The notes beneath the pieces are model-generated. The model saw only the letters and a list, made by a program, of their open reading frames with translations, did not search any database and was not told the origin of the DNA. Below are positions 1 through 8,963 of a DNA stretch of 39,057 bases, piece after piece (position 1 is the first letter of the stretch; each line of letters starts with the position of its first letter). The stretch is from Polyangia bacterium (GTDB taxonomy: Bacteria > Myxococcota_A > Polyangia > Polyangiales > Polyangiaceae), in assembly GCA_030426145.1 (NCBI GenBank), contig JAUHZF010000037.1:1-39057 (forward strand), given 5' to 3'. A program made the position numbers and the translations under genes.

Positions 1-576
1 GACGGGGGCCTGCACGAGTCTCCAGTGAACACGGATGATGCCGTCCCGCCCGCACGAGCCCCAACGGCTCTTGGCGTCCGAGAGCCGATAGCATCTCGCA
101 CCTAGGTCGAGGCACGCTTCGTGCTGCCGTCCGAAGCTGCGCACGGATTGTAGTGCCCGCTCCCGGAGCCAACGGTCGAAGGCGTTCCTGATGGCCTCAA
201 GCCTTGCGACACCGGGTAGGCCGCCCGGAACGGTGACGTGGAACTTCGACCTGCACCGGATCCTGACCTCGGGGACATCGGCGTCCCGCACATCGAGCAT
301 GAGCCATCGGCCTCGGTACTGGAGCTTGGCCCCCGAGGCGTAGTGCTGAGTGAGAAGTCTCCGGTGCCTCTCCTGAATCTCTTTCACCGAGTCGAACACC
401 CACCTCCGCTTTCTGTGGAGGTAGGCGAGCACCCCATCGGAGCCATCCATCGTGGTGCCTTTTGGGACGACGACTTCGACGCCACCGGGCGTGACCTCGA
501 TGCGCTTTCGAGACGCCTTGTGGGAGTACCGGACCTCGTAGGAAATGTCCGTCTTGCCGACTTCCAAAATCGCCAT
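1..576 (-). CDS. YgjP-like M48-type metallopeptidase (DUF45), 3' end outside window
   Basis: The minus strand from ATG at 576 stays open for 192 codons to the window edge, beginning MAILEVGKTD. The translation has the N-terminal beta-rich part of the YgjP/DUF45 family and, near the end, KSRWGSCGRDG followed by WRLVQAP. These are the hallmark residues just upstream of the zinc-binding HExxH helix, which must lie beyond position 1. The start codon follows the hsdR stop immediately (TGA then ATG, no spacer), so it is translationally coupled to hsdR. YgjP-like proteins are often encoded with type I restriction systems; their role there is not established. The catalytic motif itself cannot be verified here. 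Confidence 0.85.
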   Translation of the reverse strand, partial: MAILEVGKTDISYEVRYSHKASRKRIEVTPGGVEVVVPKGTTMDGSDGVLAYLHRKRRWVFDSVKEIQERHRRLLTQHYASGAKLQYRGRWLMLDVRDADVPEVRIRCRSKFHVTVPGGLPGVARLEAIRNAFDRWLRERALQSVRSFGRQHEACLDLGARCYRLSDAKSRWGSCGRDGIIRVHWRLVQAPV

Positions 577-3500
577 TCAGGGCTTCCGATAGTGGATCAG
601 TGCGTAGTGCTCGACGGCCAGCGGAACGTCCTTGGCCCAACCTTCCAGCCCGAGGTCTTTCACAAGCCGGCGCACCTGCCCTCGAAGGCCCTTCTTCAGT
701 TGGGTCTTGTCCTGCCAGTGCGGTGGGGCTGTGTCATCGGAGGCATACAGGGCATCGATGGCGACCGCCGCCTGCTGAAGCGGCGTGAGTCGCTGGCTTC
801 CGCCGTAGGGCAGCGGAGCCGGCTCGCGAACTACCAAAGTTGACCCCCTGTGCTTCTCCAGGATCGCGTGCAGGTCGAAGGCCCTCTTATGCAGCCCCGA
901 ACCCTCGTGGGCCTCGTCCTCGGCGACTACCGCATCGGCAACCTCCTTGCTTGCCTCCAAGACTTCTTCGTCCCCCAGCAACCCGGCGTTGAACTGCTTG
1001 ATCAGTTCCTTGATGCGGTCAGAGAACTTCTCGTACCTGGCGGGGTTCTTCGCAGCTCGGTCGCCAGTGATCTTCTTCAGCTCGGCCAGTTTCCGAACCG
1101 CAGCCGTCTTGATGTCTTCCGGCCCCCCGAAGTCGTCCCAGAAGCCGGGCTCGGTCAAGTTCCGCAGCTTGCACACCGTCTTCAGCCCCGTGACCTCCAG
1201 GTGCTCGTCGAGCATGGCTCGGACCTTCTCGCTGTACTTCTTCCAGTCGGTTTCCTCGACCTTCTCGAAGTGCAGCTTGCCGTAGGGCATGACGGCCCCG
1301 ACGAACTTCAAATCGGCCTTGTACGGCAGCACCCTCGGGTCCGGCGACAGAGCCGTGTACGCCTTGACGAAGGCGTCGGCCTTGGCCTGGAAGATGAACC
1401 ACTCGTCCTCGGTGCCGAGGTGGGCGATCACCGCCTTCACGTCCTCCTTCACGTTGTCGGTGCGGGGGAGGGCATCGATCAGTTCCATGACGGCCTGATG
1501 AGCGGCCCGCAGCTTGTCCGCTAGCTCGTCCTGGTCGTGCATGGCGGACTGCACGTCCTCCTTGCGGTAGGCCGCGAGGGCTTCGTCTAGCTTCTTGGAG
1601 ACCCCGATGTAGTCCACGATCAAGCCGTGGTCCTTAGTCGTCCCGTAGCGGCGGTTGGTCCGGGCGATGGCTTGCAGGAGGTTGTGGTCGGTGAGCGGGT
1701 TGTCCAGGTACATCGCCTGCTCGATGGGGGCGTCAAAGCCCGTCAGGAGCTTGTTGCAGACGATCACAAACCGAAGCGGGTGATCGGGGTTGGTGAACTT
1801 GGGCACCCAGATGGGTGTTACGTCCTCAGGCGGCACTTGGTAGGTCACAAGCTCCGGGTACTGCTCCCCATCGTGCTGACCGGGGCTGTAGACGCAGACT
1901 GACATTTCGGCGGCTCGCTTCTTGGCCTTCTTCTTCTTCCAGCCTTTGGTCTTGCGCAACCACTTGGCGATGACCCGATCGAGGGCGACCTTGTAGGCAA
2001 CACAGGCACGCCGGTCGATGGCGCATATTTGGGCTTTGAACCCATCGGGCATGACGTGCGCCCGGTAGTGCGCCCAGATGTCCGCAGCGATGAGATCGAT
2101 ACGGGGCTGGAACCGGGCGAGGTCGCCCTTGGTGACGCCCCGCTTCTTGATCTCCTCGACCTTCTCGTCAGGCTCGTTGGAGAACCACTGCTCGAACAGG
2201 ACATCGATCTCCTTGTCGTGCAGGTGCCACTCCGTCATGCGGCCCTGGTAGTAGATCGGCACGGTGGCCCCATCGGCCACGGCGTCATCGATGCCGTACT
2301 TATCGAGGTACGTCTCACCCTTGGCCCCGAAGTTCTGGAAGGTGTCCTTGTCGCCCTTCTTGACCGGCGTGCCGGTGAACCCGAACCGCATGGCGTCGGG
2401 GAGGATGGCCCGCACGTAGGCCCCGAGGTCCTTCTCCTGGGTCCGGTGAGCTTCATCGACCATCAGAATCCAGTTCTCGGAGCCCTCGACGGCAAGCTCA
2501 CGTAGTGCCGCCTCACGTTCCTTCTTCGCCGGGGACTTCAACCTCGGGTCGTCCCAGTGGAACTTGAAGATGGTGGAGATGACCGTCCGGCCTGATACGC
2601 CCGGCACGATGATCTTCCTCAGCTTGTTGATGGAGTCGGCGGGGATGGGGTTGGGGAGCCCGCAGGCTTCAAAGGTCGCCGCAATCTGGTTGTGCAGATC
2701 GATGCGATCGGTGAGCACCAGAAGGTTTGGGTTCTGAAGTCGCTCGCTGGTGATCCCGCGGTGGAACTTCAGCTTCAACGCCGCGAACACCATCGTCAGG
2801 CTCTTGCCCGAGCCCTGGGTGTGCCAGATGAGGCCCGCCCGGTGCTCTCCGTCGATGACCCGCTGAACCATCTTGTTTACGGCTCGATACTGCTGGTAGC
2901 GGCAGACCTTCTTGATGGTCAAGCCGTCGCGAGTCTCGAAGACGATGAAGTGGGCCAGGATGTCGAGCAACCGAGCGGGCTCAAGCAGGGCATAGAGGCC
3001 CTTCTCCGTGTTGTCGAAGAAGTCGTCAGCCTTCCGAGGCCACGGATCACGCCAACGGAACCACCACTCCGGGGGAGCGCCTGTCGCCCCGTAGAGGAAG
3101 GTCTTGTCGTTGGTGGCGATGTTGAACAGGTTGGAGTGGAAGAGCCGTGGGACTTCCTTCTCGGCGGAGCGGACCTGATCGATGGCGTCGAAGGTGTTCT
3201 GGCCAGGGTTGAGCGGGCTCTTGGCCTCGATGATCACCAAAGGGATGCCGTTAACGTAGGTCACGACATCGGGCTTACGGACGACCTCGCCCTGCACGCG
3301 AAGCTGGTTGGTGCAGGCAAAGTCGTTGTTGTCGATCTCGTCGAAGTCGATGACCTTGATGGTCCGGTGGGTGTCCTCACCGGGCACCTTGCGGGAGTAG
3401 TTGCCCCGGAGAACCTCGACCCACTTCTCGTTGTCCGCCAATCCGGCAAGGTCGTTGAACACGGCCTCGGCGGTGGACACAGGGATGTCGTTGATGCGGA

Positions 3501-3657
3501 CCAGGGCCTCGATGAGCAAAGGCTTGAACAGCACTTCATTTTCACGGGCGCGGAGGCTCGGGTGCTCGTCGGGTTGGATGTAGCGGTAGCCGTACTGCCC
3601 GGTGAGCGCGTCGAGGATGGGCTTCTCGACGAGAGTGTACTCGTTCGGGTGGCTCAC
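577..3657 (-). CDS. hsdR: Type I restriction enzyme R subunit
   Basis: A protein of 1026 residues that would cleave unmodified DNA after ATP-driven translocation, in complex with HsdM and HsdS. An N-terminal nuclease domain shows RKPD (Asp near 130) and IIEAKSP (Glu 144, Lys 146), the PD-(D/E)XK signature. The SF2 motor shows a Walker A HTQGSGKS near 279-286, DEAH near 401-404 and FTGTP near 427. The open frame runs upstream to 3954, but those extra 99 codons lie inside hsdS. The GTG at 3657 ([10 protein letters not shown]) overlaps the hsdS stop as GTGA and fits the family N-terminus, so I chose it. All catalytic motifs look intact. Confidence 0.93.
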   Translation of the reverse strand: MSHPNEYTLVEKPILDALTGQYGYRYIQPDEHPSLRARENEVLFKPLLIEALVRINDIPVSTAEAVFNDLAGLADNEKWVEVLRGNYSRKVPGEDTHRTIKVIDFDEIDNNDFACTNQLRVQGEVVRKPDVVTYVNGIPLVIIEAKSPLNPGQNTFDAIDQVRSAEKEVPRLFHSNLFNIATNDKTFLYGATGAPPEWWFRWRDPWPRKADDFFDNTEKGLYALLEPARLLDILAHFIVFETRDGLTIKKVCRYQQYRAVNKMVQRVIDGEHRAGLIWHTQGSGKSLTMVFAALKLKFHRGITSERLQNPNLLVLTDRIDLHNQIAATFEACGLPNPIPADSINKLRKIIVPGVSGRTVISTIFKFHWDDPRLKSPAKKEREAALRELAVEGSENWILMVDEAHRTQEKDLGAYVRAILPDAMRFGFTGTPVKKGDKDTFQNFGAKGETYLDKYGIDDAVADGATVPIYYQGRMTEWHLHDKEIDVLFEQWFSNEPDEKVEEIKKRGVTKGDLARFQPRIDLIAADIWAHYRAHVMPDGFKAQICAIDRRACVAYKVALDRVIAKWLRKTKGWKKKKAKKRAAEMSVCVYSPGQHDGEQYPELVTYQVPPEDVTPIWVPKFTNPDHPLRFVIVCNKLLTGFDAPIEQAMYLDNPLTDHNLLQAIARTNRRYGTTKDHGLIVDYIGVSKKLDEALAAYRKEDVQSAMHDQDELADKLRAAHQAVMELIDALPRTDNVKEDVKAVIAHLGTEDEWFIFQAKADAFVKAYTALSPDPRVLPYKADLKFVGAVMPYGKLHFEKVEETDWKKYSEKVRAMLDEHLEVTGLKTVCKLRNLTEPGFWDDFGGPEDIKTAAVRKLAELKKITGDRAAKNPARYEKFSDRIKELIKQFNAGLLGDEEVLEASKEVADAVVAEDEAHEGSGLHKRAFDLHAILEKHRGSTLVVREPAPLPYGGSQRLTPLQQAAVAIDALYASDDTAPPHWQDKTQLKKGLRGQVRRLVKDLGLEGWAKDVPLAVEHYALIHYRKP

Positions 3658-4919
3658 ACGGGTACCCGGACCTTTCCAGTTAGCAGTTCTTGGAGGAGCC
3701 CGTCTTTGGCCTTGCGTAACCGGCTCAAGGTTTCCTGGTTCTGTAGGATGCTCTTGTCGAGCACCACAACCTTGCTTGCGAGAATCTCCTGCTCTTCTCT
3801 CGGGGGCACCGGCACAGGAATGTCCTTCAACAACGCAGCACTCAGGTTCTTCTGCGTGCCCTCGCGTCCCATCCGGCGAAGGGCGTCGTAGGCGGCCACA
3901 AGGAATTGGTAGAGGTAGGATGCATCTACCTTCGGATCCAGAAAGGCCGCACATGCCTGGTTTGTGGCCGCAGGAATGCCGAGGAAGCCCACGCGGCCCC
4001 GCGTTGCACCTTGCCCGTACATTGCCATGAGGATTGTCCCCGCGGGGAATACGGTCGCCGCCGAATTCTCAATGCCCTCCTGAGTAATGAACTCGTCGGC
4101 GGTGTTGATGACTTGGTAGTTGACCTGACCGGTCTTCACCCACGGAATACTACCGCCCCAATAGGCGGCGTTGCCGCGGCTTGGGGTGCCTCCCGACCTT
4201 ATCTTGCAGAGAGACCCCAACGGCCGGACCTCCCACGACTCGGGGATCTTCCCGATGTCCGTCTCCTTGAACCGCGTGTGCCCGATGCCTCGGGTCAGCA
4301 GGTCTTGGAGCAGCCCTTCCTTCACCCGGCGGGTCTGCTCGATTACCGCCAGGGTCGCCTGGATGGCCTCGTCCACGGAGGAGAGTATGGCGGCGATTCT
4401 ATTCTGCTCGGGGAGAGGTGGAATCGGCACGCGGCACCGTAGCCAGTCCTCCAGTTTGAAGATCATCTTCTCGACATCAACGCCGATGCTGGAGTGGAAG
4501 CAGGTGCGCTGGAAGTAGGTCGTATGCGAGAGGGCCTCCAAGTATGGGAGGAGCAGTCCGCCGTTCACACGGAGCGTCGTGTACTCGTTTGAGACGACCG
4601 CACCGTCAAGGCTCCTCGGGACTACTCCGCAGGCTCCGTGGATGATCTGGCGACGTGAGATGAGGAAGTCGTCCGCGTGGCAGAAGAACTGCGTCTTGGT
4701 CTTGATCTGTCGCCCGGTGAGACGCTCGCGGGGGACGATGCCTCCCCTGCTTCGCTTTGCCGTGACGAGTTGGTAGGTGGCGGCGTCATCAAGCTCAGCT
4801 CGCCGCTTCACCACCTGAGTAAGCTCCCCGAAGGTTGCGTATCGCCATCCCGAAGGGAGGGGCGGCAGCTTCGGGATTCCCGGCTTGACGCTTGGCGGGT
4901 ACTGCCTACTGCGGGCCAT
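3654..4919 (-). CDS. hsdS: Type I restriction enzyme specificity subunit S
   Basis: About 421 residues that recognise the bipartite DNA target for HsdM and HsdR. Two target recognition domains are visible: one at roughly 15-170 and a second at roughly 225-385, starting near [13 protein letters not shown]. Each is followed by a conserved helix: [20 protein letters not shown], and [14 protein letters not shown]. The ATG at 4919 has a GGAG 7 bases upstream (4927-4930). An in-frame TTG at 4925 is less likely. It overlaps the hsdM stop by 14 bases and shares GTGA with hsdR, so all three are translationally coupled. Both recognition domains are full length, so the gene looks intact. Confidence 0.92.
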   Translation of the reverse strand: MARSRQYPPSVKPGIPKLPPLPSGWRYATFGELTQVVKRRAELDDAATYQLVTAKRSRGGIVPRERLTGRQIKTKTQFFCHADDFLISRRQIIHGACGVVPRSLDGAVVSNEYTTLRVNGGLLLPYLEALSHTTYFQRTCFHSSIGVDVEKMIFKLEDWLRCRVPIPPLPEQNRIAAILSSVDEAIQATLAVIEQTRRVKEGLLQDLLTRGIGHTRFKETDIGKIPESWEVRPLGSLCKIRSGGTPSRGNAAYWGGSIPWVKTGQVNYQVINTADEFITQEGIENSAATVFPAGTILMAMYGQGATRGRVGFLGIPAATNQACAAFLDPKVDASYLYQFLVAAYDALRRMGREGTQKNLSAALLKDIPVPVPPREEQEILASKVVVLDKSILQNQETLSRLRKAKDGLLQELLTGKVRVPV

Positions 4920-6390
4920 AGCCAAGCTCCGACAGGAAGCTGAGCATCTTCGCTTCTGCCGCGTCGCGTTTCTGGATTAGCTTCCGTAGCTGGGCCACCT
5001 CCGCCACCAGCTCAATCGGCTCTTCGGGTTCGGAGACATCGACGTAGCGCGTGATGTTGAGATTGTGGTGGTTGTCACGAATCTCGCCCAACCCGACGAT
5101 GCGGGCGAATCGCTCCTCGTCGGCCCACGCATGAACGCTTGCCGCCAACCGCTTCACGTTCTGGTCAGACAAGGTGTTCTGGTTCTTGCCCTCAGTGAAC
5201 TCCTCCGAGCCGTTGACGATGAGCACCTTGCCCTTGCGATCTTTTGGCTTGTCCCGGTCGATGAAGAGGATGGCTGCGGGAATGCCCGTCCCGTAGAACA
5301 GGTTCGGGCCAAGCCCGACTACGGCTTCGATGAGGTCGTCCTCTAGCAAGCCCTTGCGGATCTTGCCCTCGGCTCCACCCCGGAACAGCACCCCGTGGGG
5401 GCAGACCACCGCCATTCGGCCCGTGGACTTCACCGAGGCCACCATGTGCTGGATGAACGCAAGATCGCCGTAGGACTTCGGCGGGCAGCCGTAGGTGTCC
5501 CGCCCGTAGGGGTCGCCTTTCGACCAGACCTTGTGCCCCCACTTCTTCAAGCTGAACGGCGGATTTGCCAACACGAGGTCGAACCGCTTCAGGACCTTCT
5601 CTCCCGACAGGTGCTTCGGGTCGAGTAGGGTGTCGCCCCGCTCCACGAAGGCGTCGTCGATGTCGTGCAGGAACAGCGACATCTTGCAGATCGCCCAGGT
5701 GTTGAGATTCTTCTCCTGGCCGTACAGGGTGAGCGACTTGGGGTTGAGGCCGTTCCGCTCCATGTAGTGCGTGGCCTCCAGCAACATGCCACCCGAGCCG
5801 CAGGCGGGGTCGTAGACCGTCTGGCCTTCCTCGGGCCGGAGGATCTCAACCATGATCTTCACGACCTGTTTGGGTGTGTAGAACTCACCACCCTTCTTTC
5901 CAGCATCGTCGGCGAACTGAGCGATGAGGTACTCGTAGGCATCCCCGAGCATCGTGGAGGGCACGTCGGCCCGACGCATCCGGTGGATCTCAAAGTGCTG
6001 GAGCAGGCTGTCGAGCAGGTGGTCGGGGAACCGCTGCTTGTTGGCGAAGTCCACGTCCTGGAAGACGCCCTTTAGCCGCGGGTTGGCGTCCTCGATGGCT
6101 CGGAACGAGGTGTTAAGGATGGTGCCGATGTCCACCGACTCCTTGCGCACGTCTTTCCAGAAGCAACCCTCGGGGATGTGGAAGCGGTGCTCCTCGGGGT
6201 CGGCGGCAAGCTCCGCGTCTTCGTACTCGGCCAGCCGCTCCTCGTACTCCTCCTCCCACACGTCGCAGAGCCGCTTGTAGAAAAGCAAGCCGAAGATGTA
6301 GTGCTTGAAGTCGCCGGAATCGATGGATCCGCGGAGCAGGTCAGCGGCACCCCAAAGATGGCGTTCGAGTTCGGGTAGCGTCAGCGGCAT
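4906..6390 (-). CDS. hsdM: Type I restriction-modification DNA methyltransferase subunit M
   Basis: About 494 residues. Adenine-N6 methyltransferase of the HsdMS complex. The N-terminal HsdM_N helical domain begins [17 protein letters not shown]. The SAM-binding motif [10 protein letters not shown] lies near residue 194 and the catalytic motif IV NPPF near 276, preceded by FYTPKQVV, which is typical of HsdM. I chose ATG at 6390 because family members begin just before this segment; a GTG at 6408 would add six residues. It is the first gene of the hsdM-hsdS-hsdR-protease operon, and no strong promoter is evident upstream. Confidence 0.93.
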   Translation of the reverse strand: MPLTLPELERHLWGAADLLRGSIDSGDFKHYIFGLLFYKRLCDVWEEEYEERLAEYEDAELAADPEEHRFHIPEGCFWKDVRKESVDIGTILNTSFRAIEDANPRLKGVFQDVDFANKQRFPDHLLDSLLQHFEIHRMRRADVPSTMLGDAYEYLIAQFADDAGKKGGEFYTPKQVVKIMVEILRPEEGQTVYDPACGSGGMLLEATHYMERNGLNPKSLTLYGQEKNLNTWAICKMSLFLHDIDDAFVERGDTLLDPKHLSGEKVLKRFDLVLANPPFSLKKWGHKVWSKGDPYGRDTYGCPPKSYGDLAFIQHMVASVKSTGRMAVVCPHGVLFRGGAEGKIRKGLLEDDLIEAVVGLGPNLFYGTGIPAAILFIDRDKPKDRKGKVLIVNGSEEFTEGKNQNTLSDQNVKRLAASVHAWADEERFARIVGLGEIRDNHHNLNITRYVDVSEPEEPIELVAEVAQLRKLIQKRDAAEAKMLSFLSELGYGPQ

Positions 6391-6764
6391 GGTCGTTCTC
6401 GGGGTCACCCGACGCGACCCTTAAGGCCCGAAACCGTAAGGCATCTTGCACCTCTCGTGAACGCCTGGGCGGCCAAGAGTCGGACGCAGGCGCCGCCTGG
6501 GCCAGAGCTACGTCCCAAGAGGCGTCAAGAGTGGCGTCAGGACCTACGGAACTGGCGGCTTGGGGGTGGTCGCCCCGGACGCCGAGCCACCCGCACGGAG
6601 GCGGAACAGGCCCCCAAACTCGGCGGGTCCGAAAGGCGACCGCGGACCTCGCCTGGAGCGCCATCACGGTGGACGATCGACCCACGTGTGAGGGCAGGGC
6701 GGCGACGGCGACGGGTCAGTTCGCTTCTTGTGGCGGGACCGGCAACCGAGTGATGCTAGCCTTC
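6391..6764. other. Divergent intergenic region, no gene seen
   Basis: About 370 bases between hsdM (minus) and the H1-like gene (plus). An open plus frame reaches back to 6531, but its translation (start MASGPTELAAWGW) has no family features and looks like GC-rich noise. A weak plus-strand TTGTGG (about 6728) is followed about 18 bases later by GATGCT, which could be a promoter for the plus gene. I see no convincing hairpin or operator. Confidence 0.4.
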
Positions 6765-7457
6765 ATGGGGGCGAAGAAGACCACCAAGAAGAAGACGGTC
6801 GCCAAGAAGGCTGCCAAGAGGAAGGCCGCTCCCAAGAAGAAGGCCACGCCTAAGAAAGCCGCAAAGAAGAAGGCGGTCAAGAGGTCGACCGTCGTGTACG
6901 CGCTCGAGCAGTTGTTCACTGATCAGGACAACGACTTCGTGATCGACTGCATTGCCCCGGTGCTGGCATGGGTCCCAGGCAAGAGCAAAGCGAAGTCGCG
7001 TCAGCCATTCAAGTTCCCCGTCGATCATGTCGTTGGGGGCAAGACAACCCACCTTAGACTCGCTCTCACCTGGGACATGACGGCATTGGCCAAGCGCGTT
7101 CCCGGCGTGGAGGACCACGCCAGGCGGCTCCGTGAGCGAACGTCCGCGCAGCGGGAACATGTGACCGAGCTGGCGACCTATGGGCTATCTCTGGTGGCGA
7201 TCTCGGTGTTGCTTCCCGGACGCCGTGTAGTTGGCTACATGCAGGGGGCGGCTCCCGACATCCTGTTGGATGTCACGCCCAAACAGCTACGCGGCGTCGA
7301 GGCGGCCGGAAGAAGTCGTGGCGGGGAGAATGCGCTGCTGGCTATCAGGACGGACAAGGTTCCTGGTCTCCTGGGGCGCTCCGACATCACCGAAGTTCAC
7401 CTTTCCTTATGGTGTGCGTCGGCGCGGCACGGCATCATGGAACAGGTGAAGCCGTGA
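6765..7457 (+). CDS. Unrecognised protein with histone H1-like Lys/Ala tail
   Basis: Start ATG at 6765, 230 residues (ATG at 6753 is an alternative). Residues 1-40 are almost only Lys, Ala, Pro and Thr in KKAAKK-like repeats, as in bacterial H1-like DNA-binding tails, so nucleic-acid contact is likely. Residues 43-230 form a globular domain I do not recognise. It contains GAAPDILLD (Pro 164, Asp 165, Asp 169) and LRGVEAAGRSRGG (Glu 179), spaced like the acidic residues of a PD-(D/E)XK nuclease, but the usual ExK lysine is absent (Ala 181). The stop shares one base with the next start (TGATG), so the two are coupled. The position inside a restriction island suggests a defence role; this is inference only. 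Confidence 0.75.
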   Translation: MGAKKTTKKKTVAKKAAKRKAAPKKKATPKKAAKKKAVKRSTVVYALEQLFTDQDNDFVIDCIAPVLAWVPGKSKAKSRQPFKFPVDHVVGGKTTHLRLALTWDMTALAKRVPGVEDHARRLRERTSAQREHVTELATYGLSLVAISVLLPGRRVVGYMQGAAPDILLDVTPKQLRGVEAAGRSRGGENALLAIRTDKVPGLLGRSDITEVHLSLWCASARHGIMEQVKP

Positions 7458-8455
7458 TGGTCTCAGAGGTCTACAAGGCGACGTTGGCGGCGAGCGGGAA
7501 GCTCAAGCTGCGGGCGAAGGCTCGCCTCGCGGACGGAGAACCACATGATGTTTTCGAGGCGTGCGTGCTGCTCCACGAGACGGCTCGCGCTGAGCAGCGA
7601 GCTGTTGATGCGCTGATGTTCTGCCCGCCGGAGACGAGGTTGATGGCCCTCATCGAACAGTGCTGGTCGCTGGTCGAGGGACGCGACCCGCCGGAAGCCG
7701 GCAAGCTCTGGGGTCGGATCTTGCACGCGAGCGCCGAGGTAGATCCCGACACGGCCAACGTCATGCTTACCCGCCTTGCGCCCAAGTACGCGGAGCAGAG
7801 GCAAGCCTTTGCAGAGGCCGTTACCCGGAGCGCGACACTCATGCGACTCCGTGAGGCACGCAGCATGGTGACGACCTCGGAGGTGGAGCGGAAGCGGGCA
7901 AGGAAGGAACTCGACGCTTTGCTAGCTGCGTTCCCGGGCGCGACGAGCTTCTGGTGGATGACGTATCGGTTAGCAGAGGCCGACGACGACAAGATGGCTG
8001 CTTGGCAGGCACTCTCCAACGCCAGGCGGCTCAGTCCTGAGAACCCTCGCTTCGAGGCGATGAGCCTGTTCGTCGCTGCGTGGGCGCTCTCTGTTGCCGA
8101 GGCAGACGAGCACCTCGCGCGCGTTCGCGGTCGGTTTGACACGGCTGGCGCCGAAATGTGCCTCATGTACGCCCTGGCGGAGATGCGGCTTGCCCGGTGT
8201 TCAAAACAGCCGCTCGCACGATGGGTGCGGGCGCACGAGGCGGCGCTCGCTGGCTTGTCACAGGCTCGGACCGAAGGACTGCACAGGAACCTGCGAGCAG
8301 CCGAGCTGCTTACCGCAACGCTGAGGGCAGGCGCTCAGCCCACGATGGAGATTCTCTATCGAGCTGGGTTGGCCGAGGTCGCCGTCACTGCGGCGCCAGA
8401 GACGGATGTTGTTGAGCTGTTCACCGAGAGCGTCCGTTCTGACATGGCGGCGTGA
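7457..8455 (+). CDS. Unrecognised all-helical (TPR-like) protein
   Basis: 332 residues from the ATG at 7457, which overlaps the TGA of the H1-tail gene by one base. The frame is open back to 7409, but that part overlaps the previous gene. The sequence is dominated by amphipathic Ala/Leu/Glu/Arg helices in roughly 35-residue repeats (for example the stretch around WQALSNARRLSPENPRFEAM), suggesting a TPR-like scaffold. There is no signal peptide and no membrane segment, so it is probably cytoplasmic. No catalytic motif was seen. It is the last gene before the tRNA fragment and probably works with its upstream partner. Confidence 0.75.
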   Translation: MVSEVYKATLAASGKLKLRAKARLADGEPHDVFEACVLLHETARAEQRAVDALMFCPPETRLMALIEQCWSLVEGRDPPEAGKLWGRILHASAEVDPDTANVMLTRLAPKYAEQRQAFAEAVTRSATLMRLREARSMVTTSEVERKRARKELDALLAAFPGATSFWWMTYRLAEADDDKMAAWQALSNARRLSPENPRFEAMSLFVAAWALSVAEADEHLARVRGRFDTAGAEMCLMYALAEMRLARCSKQPLARWVRAHEAALAGLSQARTEGLHRNLRAAELLTATLRAGAQPTMEILYRAGLAEVAVTAAPETDVVELFTESVRSDMAA

Positions 8456-8571
8456 GGCCGGGGACAACCGGGGACAAGATTGCCCGACTAGAGCGGGCTT
8501 CGACGGCATCAACAGCACGTCGAACAGCACTCAACCCCACAGAATCACTAGATCCGACCAACGCTCACTAC

Positions 8572-8615
8572 CTAGGGGTCAAGGGGTCGGAAGTTCGAAT
8601 CTTCTCGCCCCGACC
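8572..8615 (+). other. 3' fragment of tRNA-Pro gene (attachment site)
   Basis: The segment ends in a complete T arm: stem GGAAG, loop TTCGAAT, stem CTTCT at 8589-8605. The variable loop GGGTC and a candidate 3' anticodon stem precede it. After it come the acceptor strand CGCCCCG (8606-8612), discriminator A (8613) and CC. A 5' strand CGGGGCG and a D arm are missing upstream, so this is not a functional tRNA. G72 and A73 with the CGCCCCG arm are typical of bacterial tRNA-Pro, by memory of the family. The third base of CCA is G. Confidence 0.7.
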
Positions 8616-8620
8616 GATTT

Positions 8621-8652
8621 GAAGAGGCGGTTCCACAAGGAGCCACCTCTTC
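8621..8652 (+). terminator. Hairpin after the tRNA fragment
   Basis: GAAGAGG at 8621-8627 pairs with CCTCTTC at 8646-8652, extended by two more G-C pairs across a C/A mismatch. It lies 5 bases after the tRNA fragment, where a tRNA terminator is expected. Only a short T run follows (CTTTCC), so termination strength is uncertain. It supports the idea that the DNA to the right of 8615 is the original chromosomal flank. Confidence 0.45.
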
Positions 8653-8674
8653 GCTTTCCATGCCACGCTCGCCC

Positions 8675-8890
8675 TCATGCGGCGTCATCGCCGTCGGGTC
8701 GTCGGCGCTTCACGAGGACGGCCACGCCGTAGATCACCAAGTCCCCGACGAGGACGCCGGAGAAGCACACGAAGGCCGCCGCTTCGATGGACACCACGTG
8801 CCGGTGCGCGAGGGCACCGGCACTCAGCAGCACCACGTCCTCGGGGAACGGCAAGCGGAACCCCGCGAGCACGAGCACGGCGAACATCAC
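8675..8890 (-). pseudogene. Truncated DedA-family membrane protein
   Basis: The frame encodes about 71 residues with LPFPEDVVLLSAGALAH, the conserved motif near the N-terminus of DedA/SNARE-associated proteins, and a following hydrophobic helix ending VGDLVIYGVAVLVKRRR. The family is usually about 200 residues. Here the frame stops right after the second helix, so the C-terminal two thirds, including the conserved arginine region, are absent. The upstream frame is open beyond 8890 but has no clear start. It lies about 60 bases from the tRNA fragment; a decayed chromosomal gene is the simplest reading. Confidence 0.6.
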
Positions 8891-8963
8891 GCCGAGGCCG
8901 CGTGGCTGAGCAGGCTTTCCACCCTCGGAAACTACCGCGTCGGTCCCGGGACTGCAGCGCCAC

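Larger units (their letters stand above)
1..8615. mobile_element. Probable end of a tRNA-Pro-integrated genomic island
   Basis: The stretch carries a type I restriction-modification operon, a YgjP-like protease and two unrecognised coupled genes. It ends exactly where a 3' tRNA fragment (8572-8615) begins without its 5' half. Seen: the fragment and the accessory gene content. Known: tyrosine-recombinase islands integrate into tRNA 3' ends and leave such a fragment at the distal junction. Inferred: the integrase and the intact tRNA lie beyond position 1. No integrase is visible here, so the call rests on the att-like fragment and the cargo. Confidence 0.5.

Noticed and set aside
8540..8571. 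Intact tRNA gene ending at 8615
   Set aside because: No matching acceptor 5' strand, D arm or 5' anticodon stem lies upstream, so only the 3' part is present.
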